From contig JASJOG010000067.1 of the NCBI GenBank assembly GCA_030142905.1, positions 1,568,319 to 1,632,318 on the forward strand: a stretch of 64,000 nt of DNA. Direction: 5' to 3'. Under the pieces are notes generated by a model that did not search any database, had not been told where the DNA came from, and saw nothing but the letters and a program-made list of their open reading frames with translations. This DNA is from Heliopora coerulea (Eukaryota > Cnidaria > Anthozoa > Scleralcyonacea > Helioporidae). Below are positions 11,995 to 23,319 of the stretch, one piece after another. The position numbers and the translations under genes are program-made. Each line of letters opens with the position of its first letter. Positions within the stretch are counted from its first letter, which is position 1.

Positions 11995-12279
11995 CCAGTA
12001 CTTGTTCCAGTTTATCGGCGACCTCATCATTTCCAAAGTCCTTGAGAATTTCTATCAGCTTGTTGACAGTGTTTCCGGTCTTGGTTCCCCAGTGAGACAG
12101 GACAGCACCAGCAGGATTTTTCTCCAGTTCAAACTTCTTTACTTCTTCGTTGTTGTAGCCTAGTTTTCCAGCCAATGTCTTGTAATCTCTGCCAGGATTT
12201 GGAATATTTAACTTGCAACATATGTCTTCGTAAACGTTCATGTTCAGCTTTACGATTTTCAGTTGTTTTGTGCCAGATC
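11995..12279 (-). CDS. Death-domain exon 3 (C-terminal death domain of gene copy 2)
   Basis: This 285-bp exon runs from a TTCTTCATGTCAG acceptor to a CTGG|GTAAGA donor, phase 1 at both ends. It encodes about 95 residues forming one death domain. The Asn-Pro-Ala, buried Trp (LSHWGTKTGN) and final helix (LIEILKDFGNDEVADKL) follow the usual six-helix pattern. Death domains are adaptor modules that assemble signalling complexes by contacts with other death domains. It lies after the ZU5/ZU5/UPA exons in transcript order, as in PIDD1, UNC5 and ankyrins. The following exon is probably the repeat tail at 9,674. TAA-targeted retroelements fill the intron on its 5' side. Confidence 0.87.
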
Positions 12280-12354
12280 CTGACATGAAGAACATAATAC
12301 AGAGAGTTACGTGACAAACACTAGAACACATCATACCAATTTCCATTACCTTCA

Positions 12355-12391
12355 GTAATAATAATAATTATAATAATAATAATTATAATAA
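12355..12391. repeat. TAA/AAT microsatellite (retroelement target)
   Basis: An imperfect (TAA)n run abuts the 5' end of the non-coding element that starts ATATGGGCAC. The same TAA flank is seen at every element of this group in the window. Confidence 0.85.
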
Positions 12392-13221
12392 TATGGGCAC
12401 TGGAATAGGACAAGCACAGCTTCAGCCTACTATGGGAATGCGGAAGCTCCCGCCCACCAGAGCCCAGGGTGGCACCTTTGGCAAGTGCTAGCTACCCCTT
12501 AGCCAAGGGTAGATAAAATTCTTTAGCCTTGGAATGCAACTTATCTAGGAGAAGGAAACTCTGACATAAAACCAGAAGTAGGTAGGCAGGACATTGATTC
12601 GAAGCCAGTGACCTCCATAATACGAGCAGGCTTTGATGAGATGACCTACGGAGCGGCACCCCTGCTTTGCCAGCTGGGTAGACAGGTAGCCGAAAGCCAC
12701 AACTTGCCTCAATTGGCTGGCAGCTGCAAGTACACTACCTTCAGGTGTTGGCAAATCTGCCTTATCAGCCCAAGGACTAGAAGAAAATCTGTACGGCAGG
12801 CTGACGCCCCTGACCTTGGTTGACGATATACCAGTCTTAAATGCTGAAACAGATCTGCACTAGTCTAAGAATAAAACAATATTTAGACTTAACCCTTGCA
12901 GTGGCACGCCTAAACCGACCTTAACTGGTTGGAAGTGCAAGAGTGTACTGTTAAGGTCAAGCTGGATATACCCATCGGGGAATAGTTTCAGAGACTTTAA
13001 AAGGCTGTACATCCCTTACTCCTTCCTGACTGGATAAGTTGGGCGAGTAAGGGCTTGCCCGGTGGGTGTTTCTTAAAAGCCATATTAATGGTAAAATTTC
13101 CTTTCCCCTCAAGTTCCCTGAAATGTGCAATGTCTGTTGCGGCCTTACCTGGCGGGATGCTGGGAGCCCTTAGCAAGCTGAGACCTATTCCACTGTCCTT
13201 AGTTGGGTGGTGTGCGAGTTG
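12392..13221 (+). mobile_element. Non-autonomous TAA-flanked element N1 (full length)
   Basis: This non-coding element of about 0.83 kb runs from GGGCACTGG to GTGTGCGAGTTG and has TAA repeats on both sides. Copies or fragments occur at 18,887-19,226, 26,946-27,595, 36,157-36,938 and 42,532-42,780. Its 5' end (ATATGGGCA, CAGCCTACTA, GCTCCCGCCCACCA) resembles the 5' end of the RLE-type LINE at 49,226. I infer a non-autonomous element moved by the TAA-targeting LINE machinery. It encodes nothing I recognise. Confidence 0.7.
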
Positions 13222-13300
13222 TAATATTAATAACAATAATAATAACAACAACAACAACAACAACAATAATAACAATAATGATAATAATAATAATAATAAT
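13222..13300. repeat. TAA/AAC microsatellite between two elements
   Basis: A mixed TAA, AAC and GATAAT run separates the N1 element from the following LINE. Confidence 0.9.
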
Positions 13301-16300
13301 GATCCTCCTCAGGACTACTACCTTGGTGTGGTGGGGGGGCTTGCGTACTTTAATGGTCTTGAGAGCTATACTGGCGGGAGCTTAGGCTCCTGGTAGGGAC
13401 ACCCTTGCCAGGCAGGTCAAAGGAGAGAGGTCAGACAAAATGTAGTCCGGTGGTGGTGTAACCTAAAACTCACTAACCTCTAATGAATGAAAAATGATAG
13501 AAAGTAATATACCGAATAACGGCGTAAATGAAACTGGAACTTCATGTGAAGGTGTCTCGCCCGGCAGGTGCCAAGTGGAGCAGCAGCGCTGGCCCGGTCG
13601 TCATCATACTACTGCTGCAAATACTAGATTGAAATGGTCAAAGGATGTTAATGCTATAGTTATGGAATACTTCTTCCTAAGCAGACCTTTTACAGATGAT
13701 GGAATACCAATTCGAGGGTATCGCCAAAGGATGTACAGGATGTGGCAAGAAAGAGGATTGTTCTCTATAACGGAACAGCGACTAGCTGACCAGGCGAGAG
13801 CAATTAGAAAAAATGAGTGGTTAACAACAGCAGAGCTGGAAGAAATAAAGAGACGTGTACTACAGGAAGAGACGATGGAGAGATACAAAATCCAGAACAA
13901 GAATTGAGTGGGGAGCCAGACATTGAAGAAGAGCATATAAGAATAGATAGAGATGATACAGAGGAAGAGCAGAAGGTCGGAGCAGAGAGACTTGTAACTG
14001 ATGAGATTGAACAAGGCACAGAAGAAGAGAAAAACATAGTTAACAGAATTATAGAACTGATGAACGAGCAAGAAGATAGAAGTTGCAATTTAAAGAAAGT
14101 AGATAGCATGAAAGTTTTAAAAGAAACAAAAAGGGCAAATAAGGTAATGAAGTACATCAAAACAAGCAATATCACAGAAACAAACAGATTGCTAAAAGCT
14201 GTCGGCTTATATGTGGCAGAAAGATTAGGGATTGGGAATGAAAAAAGAGGAAAGAGGAATGGAGAACCATGGTGGAAGAGAAGGATCGAAAGAGACATCA
14301 AAAGATTAAGAAAAGACATTGGAGTATTAGAACGAAGAAAAAGGGGAGAACTAAGAAAAGAAGTATCAAATGCTGGAGAGAAGATGTAAGATCAAAAGTA
14401 AAGTTGTGACCATTGTGCTGGAAGAGCTAAAGCAAAGGGTCATTGCAAAGAAAGCAAAGGTAAATAGATACGAACAAAGAATAAAGCAATACTGGCAGAA
14501 TAGAATGTTCAATGTGGATCAGAAGATGGTTTATCAACAATTGAGCGGAGCTAGCAGACAGGAGAAGATTGTACCTGACATTGAAGAAAGCAAGAAATTT
14601 TGGGAAAGTATTTGGGGCAACAAAAAGAAACATAATGACAGGGCAGAATGGTTACAAGAGTTAAAAGAGCATATAGACCATACTAGACAAGAAGACCTAC
14701 ATATTAACCAAACTAAGGCTACGATGCAGTGCAGAAAGATGCCTAACTGGAAAGCGCCAGGGCCAGATGGGGTGCAGGGGTTTTGTTTTAAGAAATTAAC
14801 AGCTTGCCATCAGAGAATAGCAGAGCAATTGGAGGGGATATTAAATGAAGATGGAGAACGTCCGGAATGGATGACATGTGGCAGAACAGTGCTTTGTGTA
14901 AAAGACCCCTTAAAAGGCAACGCTGTTGACAATTTTAGACCTATATCGTGTCTGCCAGTGATGTGGAAACTTGTGACTGGTATTATTGCGGAAAGTATGT
15001 ACGATTTTCTAGATTCCAACAAAATTCTACCAAATGAACAGAAAGGTTGCAAAAGACAATGCAGAGGAACTAAAGACCAGTTGCTCATTGATAAGTTCGT
15101 GCTTAAGGACTGCATAAAAAGACACACTAACCTAGCAATGGCATGGGTAGATTATCAAAAAGCGTACGACATGGTACCACATTCATGGATTGAGGAATGT
15201 TTGAAAATGTTTGGAATTACCAAAAACGTAGAACAGTTTGTATGTAATAGTATGACGAAATGGAAAACAAAATTGTCACCTTGTGAAGAGAGACTAGGAG
15301 AAGTAAATATCAGGAGAGGTATATTTCAGGGATATAGTTTGTCACCGCTATTGTTCGTGCTTTGTGTGGCACCCCTTAGCCTTATTTTAAGGAAAGTGAA
15401 GGGAGGATATGAATTCAAGGGTCGAAAGAAAAAGATCAATCATTTGTTGTATATGGATGACCTCAAATTATATGGTAAGAGCAAGGCACAGATTGACTCC
15501 TTTGTGAAGACGGTCCATCTATTCAGTAAGGATATCGGTTTGGAATTTGGAATTAAGAAGTGCGGGGTATTAGTTCTAAAGAGGGGAAAGATTGCCGAGA
15601 ATGATGGAGTGGTACTGCCGAACCGAGAAGTAATGAAAGTGATTGAACAAGAGGGATATAAATACCTGGGTATCTTGGAGATAGATAGATTAATGGAAGA
15701 AGAAATGAGATCAAAGTTCAAAAAGGAGTATGTGCGGAGGTTGAGGTTGGTCATGAAGTCGAAATTAAATGGCAGAAACAAAATCCAAGCAGTGAACACG
15801 TAGGCGGTCGCATTACTTAGGTATGGTGTAGGAATTGTTACCTGGAACGATCAAGAAATAAAGAGCTTGGATAGAAAAACGAGAAAAATATTGACTATGT
15901 ACGGAGCTTTTCACCCTAACAGTGATGTAGACAGGTTATATTTGCCAAGAAAAAAAGGTGGTAGAGGATTGATAAGTTGTGAGTCAAGTATTAGATCAGA
16001 GGAGAATAGGCAGTAGTAGAGTCGGATAAAGTAAAAGTTCTTTGGGATTTTATGATCCAGTGCGACCATCAGATAGAACACCGAAAGCCAGATATAGTAG
16101 TAGTAGACAAAGCAGAAAAGAAATGTGCAATAATCGATGTAGCCATACCAGGAGACAAAAGAATTGGTGAGAAAGAAACAGAAAAGATAGAAAAGTATCA
16201 AGCTTTGAAACGAGAGATTAAGAACCTGTGGTCGATGAGAAAGGTAGAAGTAATTCCAGTTGTCGTTGGAGCCTTGGGCTGTGTATATATAAAGTTTGAA

Positions 16301-16494
16301 CAATGGATTGGGAGGATTGGAATAACAGTGAACGTTGAGGACATCCAGAAAACGACACTTCTTGGAACAGTAAGAATTTTAAGAAGAGTGCTGGAAAACA
16401 AGTTGTAACAGTGCCACCTTAGTCTACTGGTTGTAGACAGCTGGCACCTATAAATACCGGATCCACAGCAAACCGTGCGGAGAAGAAAATAATA
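13301..16494 (+). mobile_element. RLE-type LINE, R4/Dong-like, family I, copy 1 (broken)
   Basis: The N-terminal region starts at 13,494 with a Myb/SANT-like segment ([14 protein letters not shown]). The reverse transcriptase occupies 14,370-15,803, with [20 protein letters not shown], the [17 protein letters not shown] block, [10 protein letters not shown] and catalytic YMDD. The C-terminal restriction-like endonuclease is at 16,052-16,408 (KPDIVVVDK, VVVGALG). The order matches R4/Dong-clade LINEs, some of which insert into TAA repeats, as seen here. Breaks: a 1-base deletion near 13,872, a frameshift near 14,370, TGG to TAG at 15,800, and a deletion of about 510 bp near 16,010 (relative to the copy at 45,541) that removed the CCHC finger. 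The FQGDS motif reads FQGYS. It is not active. Confidence 0.85.
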
Positions 16495-16574
16495 AGGGTA
16501 GGCAGGATGTTTATCTGAAACTAATGATTCCGAACGACCAGGGCTCATACCCCTGTGTCTAGTTGGAGTAAGTG
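16495..16574 (+). mobile_element. 3'-truncated fragment of the N6-type element
   Basis: The sequence from GGGTAGGCAGGATG to CTAGTTGGAGTAAGTG matches the first about 80 bases of the element at 54,481. It follows directly on the AATAA tail of the preceding LINE. Confidence 0.6.
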
Positions 16575-16584
16575 TCATAAGGAT

Positions 16585-17375
16585 GATAAGTTAGCCAACA
16601 CAAGCGTGTCGTCAACAAAACGAGCGTAAAACTTTACTGTGTCAGAAGAAATGAGAGGTCGGATTGCTTCTTCTTCGAGAGTTGTCATAATGATATCTGC
16701 CAGAGTAGGTACCAAGGAAGAACCCATGTATACTCTATCAATTTGTTGAAAAAATTTACGATTTAGATAAAATGGCATTTTCGTGCAGGAGTAAATCAGA
16801 AGCTTTTTTGAGGTTCGTTTGCTTAGTGGAGTTGTGATTCGGTGTTTTTGTATATTCTGTCTAAGATAACCTTGACCGTTTTCCGTAGTGGTATGTTTGT
16901 GAACAGCAACGTTACATCGAAGGAAACAAACTTGAAACCTTGCGCGAGTCGAGGAATTTTATGTATTCTGTGAACAGCGTCAAAACTATCTCGTAGCTTG
17001 AATTCATTGACGACGAGTGGATTCGGTAGCTTTGAGAGGTATTTAACGACAGGTTGATAAGTTGTGCCGGTGGTGTCAATAATTGGGTGAAAAGGCGGAA
17101 AACTGTCAACGCATTTGTGTATTTTAGGTAGACCATATGAGCGGACAGAATTTGTTGATTGTGGCTTGATTTTTTGCAGAATTTCATAATCGATTTCTCC
17201 TTGTTTGTGGATCGTTCGTTGGTAGTTATGGAGGAAAGAAAGTTGAGTGAAGAATGGGTCAGTTTATAGATTTTTAAGTTTCTTTCGATCTACGAATAGA
17301 GAGGTCATGCATGTTACCTAGTCCGTCAGTTTCATCAGAACGATTCCATTTCCTTTGTCTGGTTTGGGGATTAAA
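16585..17375 (-). pseudogene. Penelope-like element reverse transcriptase remnant
   Basis: In minus-strand frames I see PKPDKGNGIVL near 17,350, FVSFDV near 16,920, QIDRVYMGSSLVPTLADI near 16,740, and catalytic FVDD near 16,615 within FYARFVDDTLVLA. These follow the motif order of Penelope-like RTs, which differ from LINE RTs. Frames change several times and a stop follows PDKGNGIVLMKLTD. No GIY-YIG endonuclease is visible, so it is a fragment. Confidence 0.75.
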
Positions 17376-18836
17376 ATTTAATTAGCCTCAACAACAAAAA
17401 ATTAAGAACTCTATTAAAGTCTTAGTCTGTAATTATGTAGGGAGACGTGACTCACTTTGCTGCGAATGGTCTACCAATGCCAAATGTTTATCGTTTCTTG
17501 ACGTAGTGGCAACATTTCTTTCTTCATCATTCTAAAGTAAAAATTTAGACACATAATCGGCCAATGGAAGTGATACACGTTATGCGTAAACACGAAAGCA
17601 AATGCTGGTTATGTGATCAAGAATGGTGTAACCTGTTGAAAACACAAGTTTTCTAGAATGTCAATATACGTGAACCCATGTAATACCAACTTGTAAGTTT
17701 CGGCTCAGGGTGCATTCCTTTGACCTTATTCACACAATTCTTATTCCAGAATATGAATAAATGATTAAACGGAATAGCAAACAACAAAAAAGAGATGCCA
17801 CAAAAATTCCAACGACTGTCCACCTTCGAATAACCGCTCAAACTAAATAGTTTTGGTAGTTTCTAATCCTGAGGTAGCCTGCCTCCACCTCAAATATTAG
17901 TGATATTATCTCATCTTTTGGCTAACCTTGCTTTAATGCTGATGTTTAGAAGCTGCTGCAGAAAGACTGTTTGACAGTTGACGAACATTTTTTAATAAAC
18001 TTGGTAACTTTTTGAACTATGTATTGCCAAACTATAATATACGTCTTAACCTTTGCTCTGTTATTCTCTAAAAGAAAGTGATCTCATTGAAAATGATGAA
18101 ATTTAAAGGTATCAACCATAGAGTGAGGGTCCACTTTCGGATAAGTGCCCACTCTCAAAGTCCTACAGTTAAATAGACCATTCCCGCACGAATGCACACG
18201 AAAATGCCCACGAAACAATGGATTCAAATCAAGGGTTGAGCAAATGGAGTAAAGGTTTCAAAATATCCACGCAAGCCTCGACATCAAGCCATTGTCCATG
18301 GGCACAGGAGAAAATGGACAAAACGTTTAATGAGAAGTAGTGTTTATGAATTTCAGGAACAGGAATGAGCTGGACAACTGTAGATCCGCAAAATAATACA
18401 AAGACCTATCACGTTCCACCCCTACAAGAAATGTCCTCGTTACGGCACTGAACAATGAACATCATTGTTCTTTCTCCCGGATTTATGTGCTCGACCAGCG
18501 GTCAGGGTTCTCAACAATAAGCCCCTGGGCATAATATTTTTTTCCTTCGTAATATTATATTTTTTTCCCGTAAGACTAGATAATTCTTTTCGAATGAAGA
18601 TCAGTCATTGGAATTGGAATGTGATGATCTTAATTCATTTTTCAAAAACGTTGTCGGTCTGTGAACATGCCAAATCAAAAAGAAAAAAATTATCAAATCA
18701 AATTCAGAGTTAACTCAAATTATCTCAACAGTTCATCTGGCCATTTCGCTACCCCGAGTAGAATAGCCAATACAATATTCTGTCCATTCCTATACAGAGT
18801 ACCAAAAGTACGTCACAACCGAAAGAGTAAGATGTG

Positions 18837-18838
<2 letters not shown>
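17376..18838. other. Intronic sequence without assignable features
   Basis: It lies between the Penelope-like remnant and the next TAA microsatellite, inside the long intron before the last death-domain exon. Open frames are short, and I recognise neither exons nor repeats. Confidence 0.4.
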
Positions 18839-18876
<38 letters not shown>

Positions 18877-19226
18877 CAATAATATTCAGACTTAACCCTT
18901 GCAGTGGTGCACCTGAGCTGACTTTAACTGGTTGGAAAAGCAACAGAGTACCGATAAGGTCAAACTGGATATACACATCGGGGAGTAGTTTCAGGGACTT
19001 TGGAGGGCTGTACATCCCTTACTCTTTCCCGACTGGATAAGTTGGGCGAGTAAGGGCTGTCTCTGTGGGTGTTGTTTAAAATCCATTTTAATGATAGAAT
19101 TTCCTTTCCCCACAAGTTCCCTGAAATGTGCGATGTCTTTTTCGGCCTTACCTGGCAGGATGCTGGGAGCCCATAACAGGCGAAGACCCCTTCCACTGTC
19201 CTTGGTTGGGTGGTGTGCGAGTTATG
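18839..19226 (+). mobile_element. N-type element fragment N2 (5'-truncated) with TAA leader
   Basis: A (TAA/TGA)n run at 18,839-18,886 is followed by the 3' about 340 bp of the N1-type element (ATTCAGACTTAACCCTTGCAGTGG to GTGTGCGAGTTATGG), then a short AATAATAA. It is 5'-truncated, as expected of a retrotransposed copy. Confidence 0.75.
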
Positions 19227-19535
19227 GTAATAATAACCGGAATTCTGGTATAGTCCCAAACAAACACGAGTTCAGATTTCTTCGTTGGGACTTCAAGTTT
19301 ATTTAATTAACCGATCTGACAAACAAATTTGAATTTTGCGCGGTGATAGATAATTCAAAGTTTGTACGAATCAACATACGTTCGTTCAGTTGTAAGTTTT
19401 CGTCTTGTTCATTTAGCTGTTATCATTTAACAGGACGACAGATTATTCGCACCTGTTTCACTGACGATGTTTTGCACTTCTGTAAGCATCGGATACGCAC
19501 TGTAGCAAAACAATTTCTTCCGTAATGGTTTCCAC

Positions 19536-19633
19536 CTTCACAGGGCTTCAGTAAAAAGTACTTGTGTTTTTTTGTCAGATCCATTCCTTCGTCAACAATG
19601 TTATATGTTCTGATAATTTCATCAGGAAAAAAT
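19536..19633 (-). CDS. Candidate exon: end of UPA-like domain
   Basis: This 98-bp exon runs from an acceptor CTTTTTTCTGAATTTAG to a donor GAAG|GTGGAA. It starts in phase 2, matching the previous exon's end, and ends in phase 1, matching the death-domain exon that follows. The peptide (RFFPDEIIRTYNIVDEG, then KKHKYFLLKPCEG) looks like beta-strand-rich UPA sequence but is too short to prove it. Downstream of the donor the frame stays open to about 19,430, so a longer exon is possible. Confidence 0.5.
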
Positions 19634-19850
19634 CTAAATTCAGAAAAAAGTCACAAATCAATCTTCCGTATAAGAAGTTTTAAGTTTAATTTATTTAAAC
19701 AAATTATTTCCTTCATAGGTAATCGCTTCAATGGCTGTACCCTTATATTTTGTAGATAGCTGACATAGCACATCTCTTTATGCAAGGATTTTTTATACCT
19801 TAATACCTTGGTAATATGGCATGGAACCACACAAGACATGACCAACTTAC

Positions 19851-20150
19851 CTAACCACGCTATTAGGAAGAGACAAATGTTGCTCTTCATTTAACGGCAC
19901 ACAAAAATAAACCTCATCATCAGATTTAAGGCGTCTTTGAAATACTTCTCCTTCAAAGCCCCACTTTCTTTTCACTTCCTCAAACGCGTTTCTAGGAGCC
20001 AAAACAGTCGAAAGTGTGTTCGGACTTTCTTTTGTATTGAGCACTGCCAAAACAATTGCTGTGTGAGCTGTCGGTGATGAAAGTGCAGAATTACTTGGTT
20101 CGATATTTCCGACAATTGCTTGTTTAATCTTTTTTACGATCCAGGCCATT
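19851..20150 (-). CDS. UPA-like domain exon
   Basis: This 300-bp exon runs from a TATTTTTAG acceptor to a TTAG|GTAAGT donor, phase 2 at both ends. It encodes about 100 residues starting MAWIVKKIKQAIVGN, with a Ser/Thr-rich middle and then FEEVKRKWGFEGEVF and DDEVYFCVPLNEEQHL. It directly follows the HFS end of ZU5-B, where the UPA domain lies in PIDD1, UNC5 and ankyrins. In those proteins UPA packs against ZU5 and holds the death domain inactive. The UPA label rests mainly on position and on predicted strands. Confidence 0.6.
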
Positions 20151-20334
20151 CTAAAAATATACCAACAATCACTACCTTTAATAGCTGATAAGAAGATCTT
20201 TCAGCTTCCCCATTTGATAAGCAAAAATGAAAAAAAAAGTATACAGTATCATGTCAATTTTCCGAAAGGCATTGACGGTGAAATAAAATAGAAAAACTAA
20301 TTCTCCAAGGTTTCAAATTAGGCGGTGGAATGGT

Positions 20335-20650
20335 TGGGTTTGTAGCTCAATCCGTAGATAACTGGACAATACCGCATCGATTGTTGAGGATCAAATGGTC
20401 TCGTAGCCTATTTTAACGAGTGTCGTCGGGTGAAAATGTCATAGATTATGAGTTGGGTTGTCTTATAGCTCAAGCTGTAGTGTTGTGGGTTGGATGATCT
20501 TGTAATTCCGTTGATAGAGTGTTAGACTGGAGTATCAAAGTTATGGGTTGGATGGTCTTGTAGTTCAGTTGGTGGAATGTTAGAATACAGTTTCAAAGTA
20601 TGTTGGTTGGTTAATCTTATAATTCAGTTGATGAAGTGTTGAACTACAGA
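20335..20650 (+). repeat. Tandem degenerate tRNA-A-box-like repeats
   Basis: Units carrying a CTTRTAGYTCARTTGRTRGA-like word recur near 20,348, 20,466, 20,503, 20,560 and 20,618. The spacing is close to 57-58 bp for the later units. The word looks like the D-arm/A-box of a tRNA. No B box or cloverleaf is complete. A related set lies at 21,645-21,880 in the next intron. Confidence 0.45.
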
Positions 20651-20802
20651 TAAAATGTATTGGAATGCGTGATGTTAGCCTAAATGAAGTGTGAGATAAG
20701 AGAAGAGACTGTGGATTAAATCTTCATTTCTTGCAAGATATTCCTCAAAAATAGGGAAAAAATTTGACAAATAAATGCATGTACCTAATTTTGTTCACTT
20801 AC

Positions 20803-21143
20803 TTGGAAAAATGGTCCACTGAAAATGTTATTTTTAATCTGTTCTTTTGCATGCGCTCTATCATTGCATTCACATCATCTTTTGTACCTCCCCATTTGTC
20901 TTTATTGTGGGAATCCTTGTGGCTGCGTAGCAGAACCCCATATTTTGAGGAAAAGGGAAACTTACTGCCAACGGGGAAAAACTCGTCATTCATATCTGCT
21001 ACGTCTTTATGGCAGTAAACAAGCTCCACGTTAACAAGTTTCAAAAAAGGTTTCTCTTGCCCAGAAACCTTGATAACTGGAAAGCACACCAAATCCTCAT
21101 TAAGCCACGTATTCATATCCAGGACCTCATCAGCTGGAAACAA
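20803..21143 (-). CDS. ZU5-B domain, second exon, ending in HFS motif
   Basis: This 341-bp exon has acceptor TATTCATTTCAG and donor CCAA|GTAAGTG, phase 0 to 2. It continues a ZU5 domain: LNEDLVCFPVIKVSGQ and FLKLVNVELVYCH match the ZU5 core, and the exon ends ITFSVDHFSK. In PIDD1 and related ZU5-UPA proteins an HF-S at this point is the site of autoproteolysis (known for the family). Its presence suggests this protein may cleave itself between ZU5-B and UPA. The phase matches both neighbours. Confidence 0.8.
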
Positions 21144-21644
21144 CTGAAATGAATAGAATCAAAGAAAATGATTTACTGAACTTATAAATATTGTGTTAAA
21201 ATATTCCATAAACGAACCTTTGGAATGCCTTGTGTACACACCAGCAGTTTTATTATTGGTAAACTGTACTGAGAATGTTTAGAATATAGTTTAGTAAGCA
21301 GTTATTTCTATATTTATCAGAAAGGGCTCTGATCCACGGAACTTCCAGCTACTTCTGGGAAAAGGCAGTTGTGTGTTCAGAACTGTGTCTTAGTAAATTT
21401 CTCATCACTCTACCCTTAAATAATTCCGATGCATTCTATCGTTTAGGATGAGAACGAATGCAAATGCTACAAAAAGCAAGGAAAATATCAAAAGTAATCT
21501 ATGAGAGACGCTTAAGCAACGGTCTACTTCTAGCTTTGTCCTGATAATTATGACAAGTGTTGAATTGGTATATTGAAGGAACTAGAAGTGGTTCTAATGG
21601 TCCATTGTATAGATGCCGTCTCATCATAGCTTGCTGCTATTTGT

Positions 21645-21880
21645 CCTTATAGCTCAGTGAGTAAAGTGTTTAACTAGTACATAGAAGGAACAAGAACTGT
21701 AATGCTAATGTACCATCATATAATACCATATCACCATGGTCTGCTCCTTATCAGTTCTTATAGTTCAGTCAATACAGTATTAAAACTTTTATACTTAAAA
21801 AATTCCATAACGCCATCACTTAAACACTATCTTGCTAGGGCCTACTCTCATATTTTTCCTTATACTTCAGTAGGTAGACC
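21645..21880 (+). repeat. Second set of degenerate A-box-like repeats
   Basis: TCCTTATAGCTCAGTGAGTAAAGTGTT at about 21,650, CTTATAGTTCAGTCAATACAGTATT at about 21,758 and CCTTATACTTCAGTAGGTAGA at about 21,858 resemble the array at 20,335. They are intronic and no complete tRNA is seen. Confidence 0.4.
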
Positions 21881-22876
21881 ATCTGAATTTAAGGCCACTA
21901 TTGAGTATTGACTTCGAAAAATGTAGTTATTCCATATCATTGACGTCATAAAAGGTAATTTAATGTTTGATAAAACGCACTCCTAGCTTGGTGTCAACAT
22001 TACAGCACTCTTTCCACAATCTACTCCCGGCTTGTCTTTGTTACTCAACTGCAGGAGCGTCGGATATGCTTTTACTCATGCAACAAATAGAAAGTTGCTC
22101 AATTGTCTCAATATGGGTGATAGAAACATGAATGACGTCATTTCAACTGGAAAAAATGCCAAATTGGATTCGTAAGGTGTAACTGAGATTCACAGTACAA
22201 ACACAAAAGCTATTCTCCATTTGATATATAAAATAACCACGTTTTTTTTTTCGAATTTTCGTGACGTCATCCATGTTCCTGTACTCCACTACATAACGAA
22301 AATAACGTCAGCTGTGCTCTGTACTCCAGGAAAAAATATAGCTCGTCCAATAGGAGCGTGCTGGAGGAGTGTGTCATTTTACGAACTTGTTCTGAAAACC
22401 CATTATTGATTGACAAGGTAAATCCAAAGAAACTAATGCTTAATACACAAAACTGATTATAATGTCAGTTCAGCATCATTTCATCATCAGCAGTTCAGCA
22501 TCATTCATAACCAACGTGCCTTTTTCGGGCAATTTTCCAGACAGATAACTTCTAGTTTTATGGTGTACGAATCATAGTTTAAGAAGTAATTTACAAAGTT
22601 CTTGTCCCTTCTTTTTAAAGATAAAGCGACCCTCGGCTTCGGCTTGCCCCTGTATATCTCATAGTACATGGGAGCATAATACGTGTTTTCTTTCTCTGAA
22701 TTCATAACCAGGACATTTTACTGCAACAATTGTTAATTTCCTCTTATAATTAATATTTTCAGGACCTGAAAAACCTTCTATTACTTGAATAAAAAGTGAA
22801 TAAAAACTTTAATAATAACTGATGTTTTATTTATTCTTAAAAATTTCGATACTTTTTAAAAGTCTTGCCGACGTAC
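21881..22876. other. Intron within ZU5-B, no assignable exon
   Basis: A minus-strand open stretch at 22,705-22,505 contains strand-like sequence (YYEIYRGKPKPRVALSL) but no splice sites that fit. Both flanking ZU5-B exons are phase 0 here and join sensibly without it. I see nothing else. Confidence 0.35.
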
Positions 22877-23112
22877 CTGAACACTTAAATGGCATTTTTT
22901 CTCCACAACACCAGCTGGAAAACTTATTTTCAGTTCACTCTCTTTTCCGTACGATTTACAGTGCACAGAAGCTTCCATCGGTTGTACCACGATATCGTCA
23001 GATCTGATCCTGGTAGCTACAACCAACGTAGCAGTTTCTACTATAGTGGCTTTTGCCATTGGCAAATGATTGGTTATTTCACTGAAATCTGACAAAATTT
23101 CCTCGGGAAGAT
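22877..23112 (-). CDS. ZU5-A end and ZU5-B start exon
   Basis: This 236-bp exon has acceptor TTTTGACGTCAG and a consensus donor CAG|GTACGT, phase 1 to 0. The first part (DLPEEILSDFSEITNHLP, then ATLVVATRI) looks like the end of the first ZU5. The second (ESELKISFPAGVVEKKCHLSVQ) is the typical opening strand pair of a new ZU5. The first ZU5 shows no HFS at its end, unlike ZU5-B. The exon joins 20,803-21,143 in phase 0. Confidence 0.75.
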
Positions 23113-23319
23113 CTGACGTCAAAAAGCAAACATTATTTAATTTTTTGGATTACGGTTGCCCATAACTGCTTAATTTTGCCTAATACAATTTCAGAGTCAT
23201 CCTCAGGGTCATATGAAGAGAATATTTCATGAATTAACCATAAATGAAATTTTCTCTTTATATTGCATGATACAACCTAAAAAACCAACAAACGGACTAA
23301 CTTACTTCCAATGCATTAC

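Noticed and set aside
13055..13396. ORFs with poly-Asn or poly-Leu runs near TAA/AAC repeats (also at 42,390, 36,804, 27,461)
   Set aside because: They are translations of microsatellites inside non-coding element ends.
22505..22705. Possible extra ZU5-B exon
   Set aside because: No fitting acceptor and donor, and the neighbouring ZU5-B exons join in phase 0 to give continuous ZU5 sequence.
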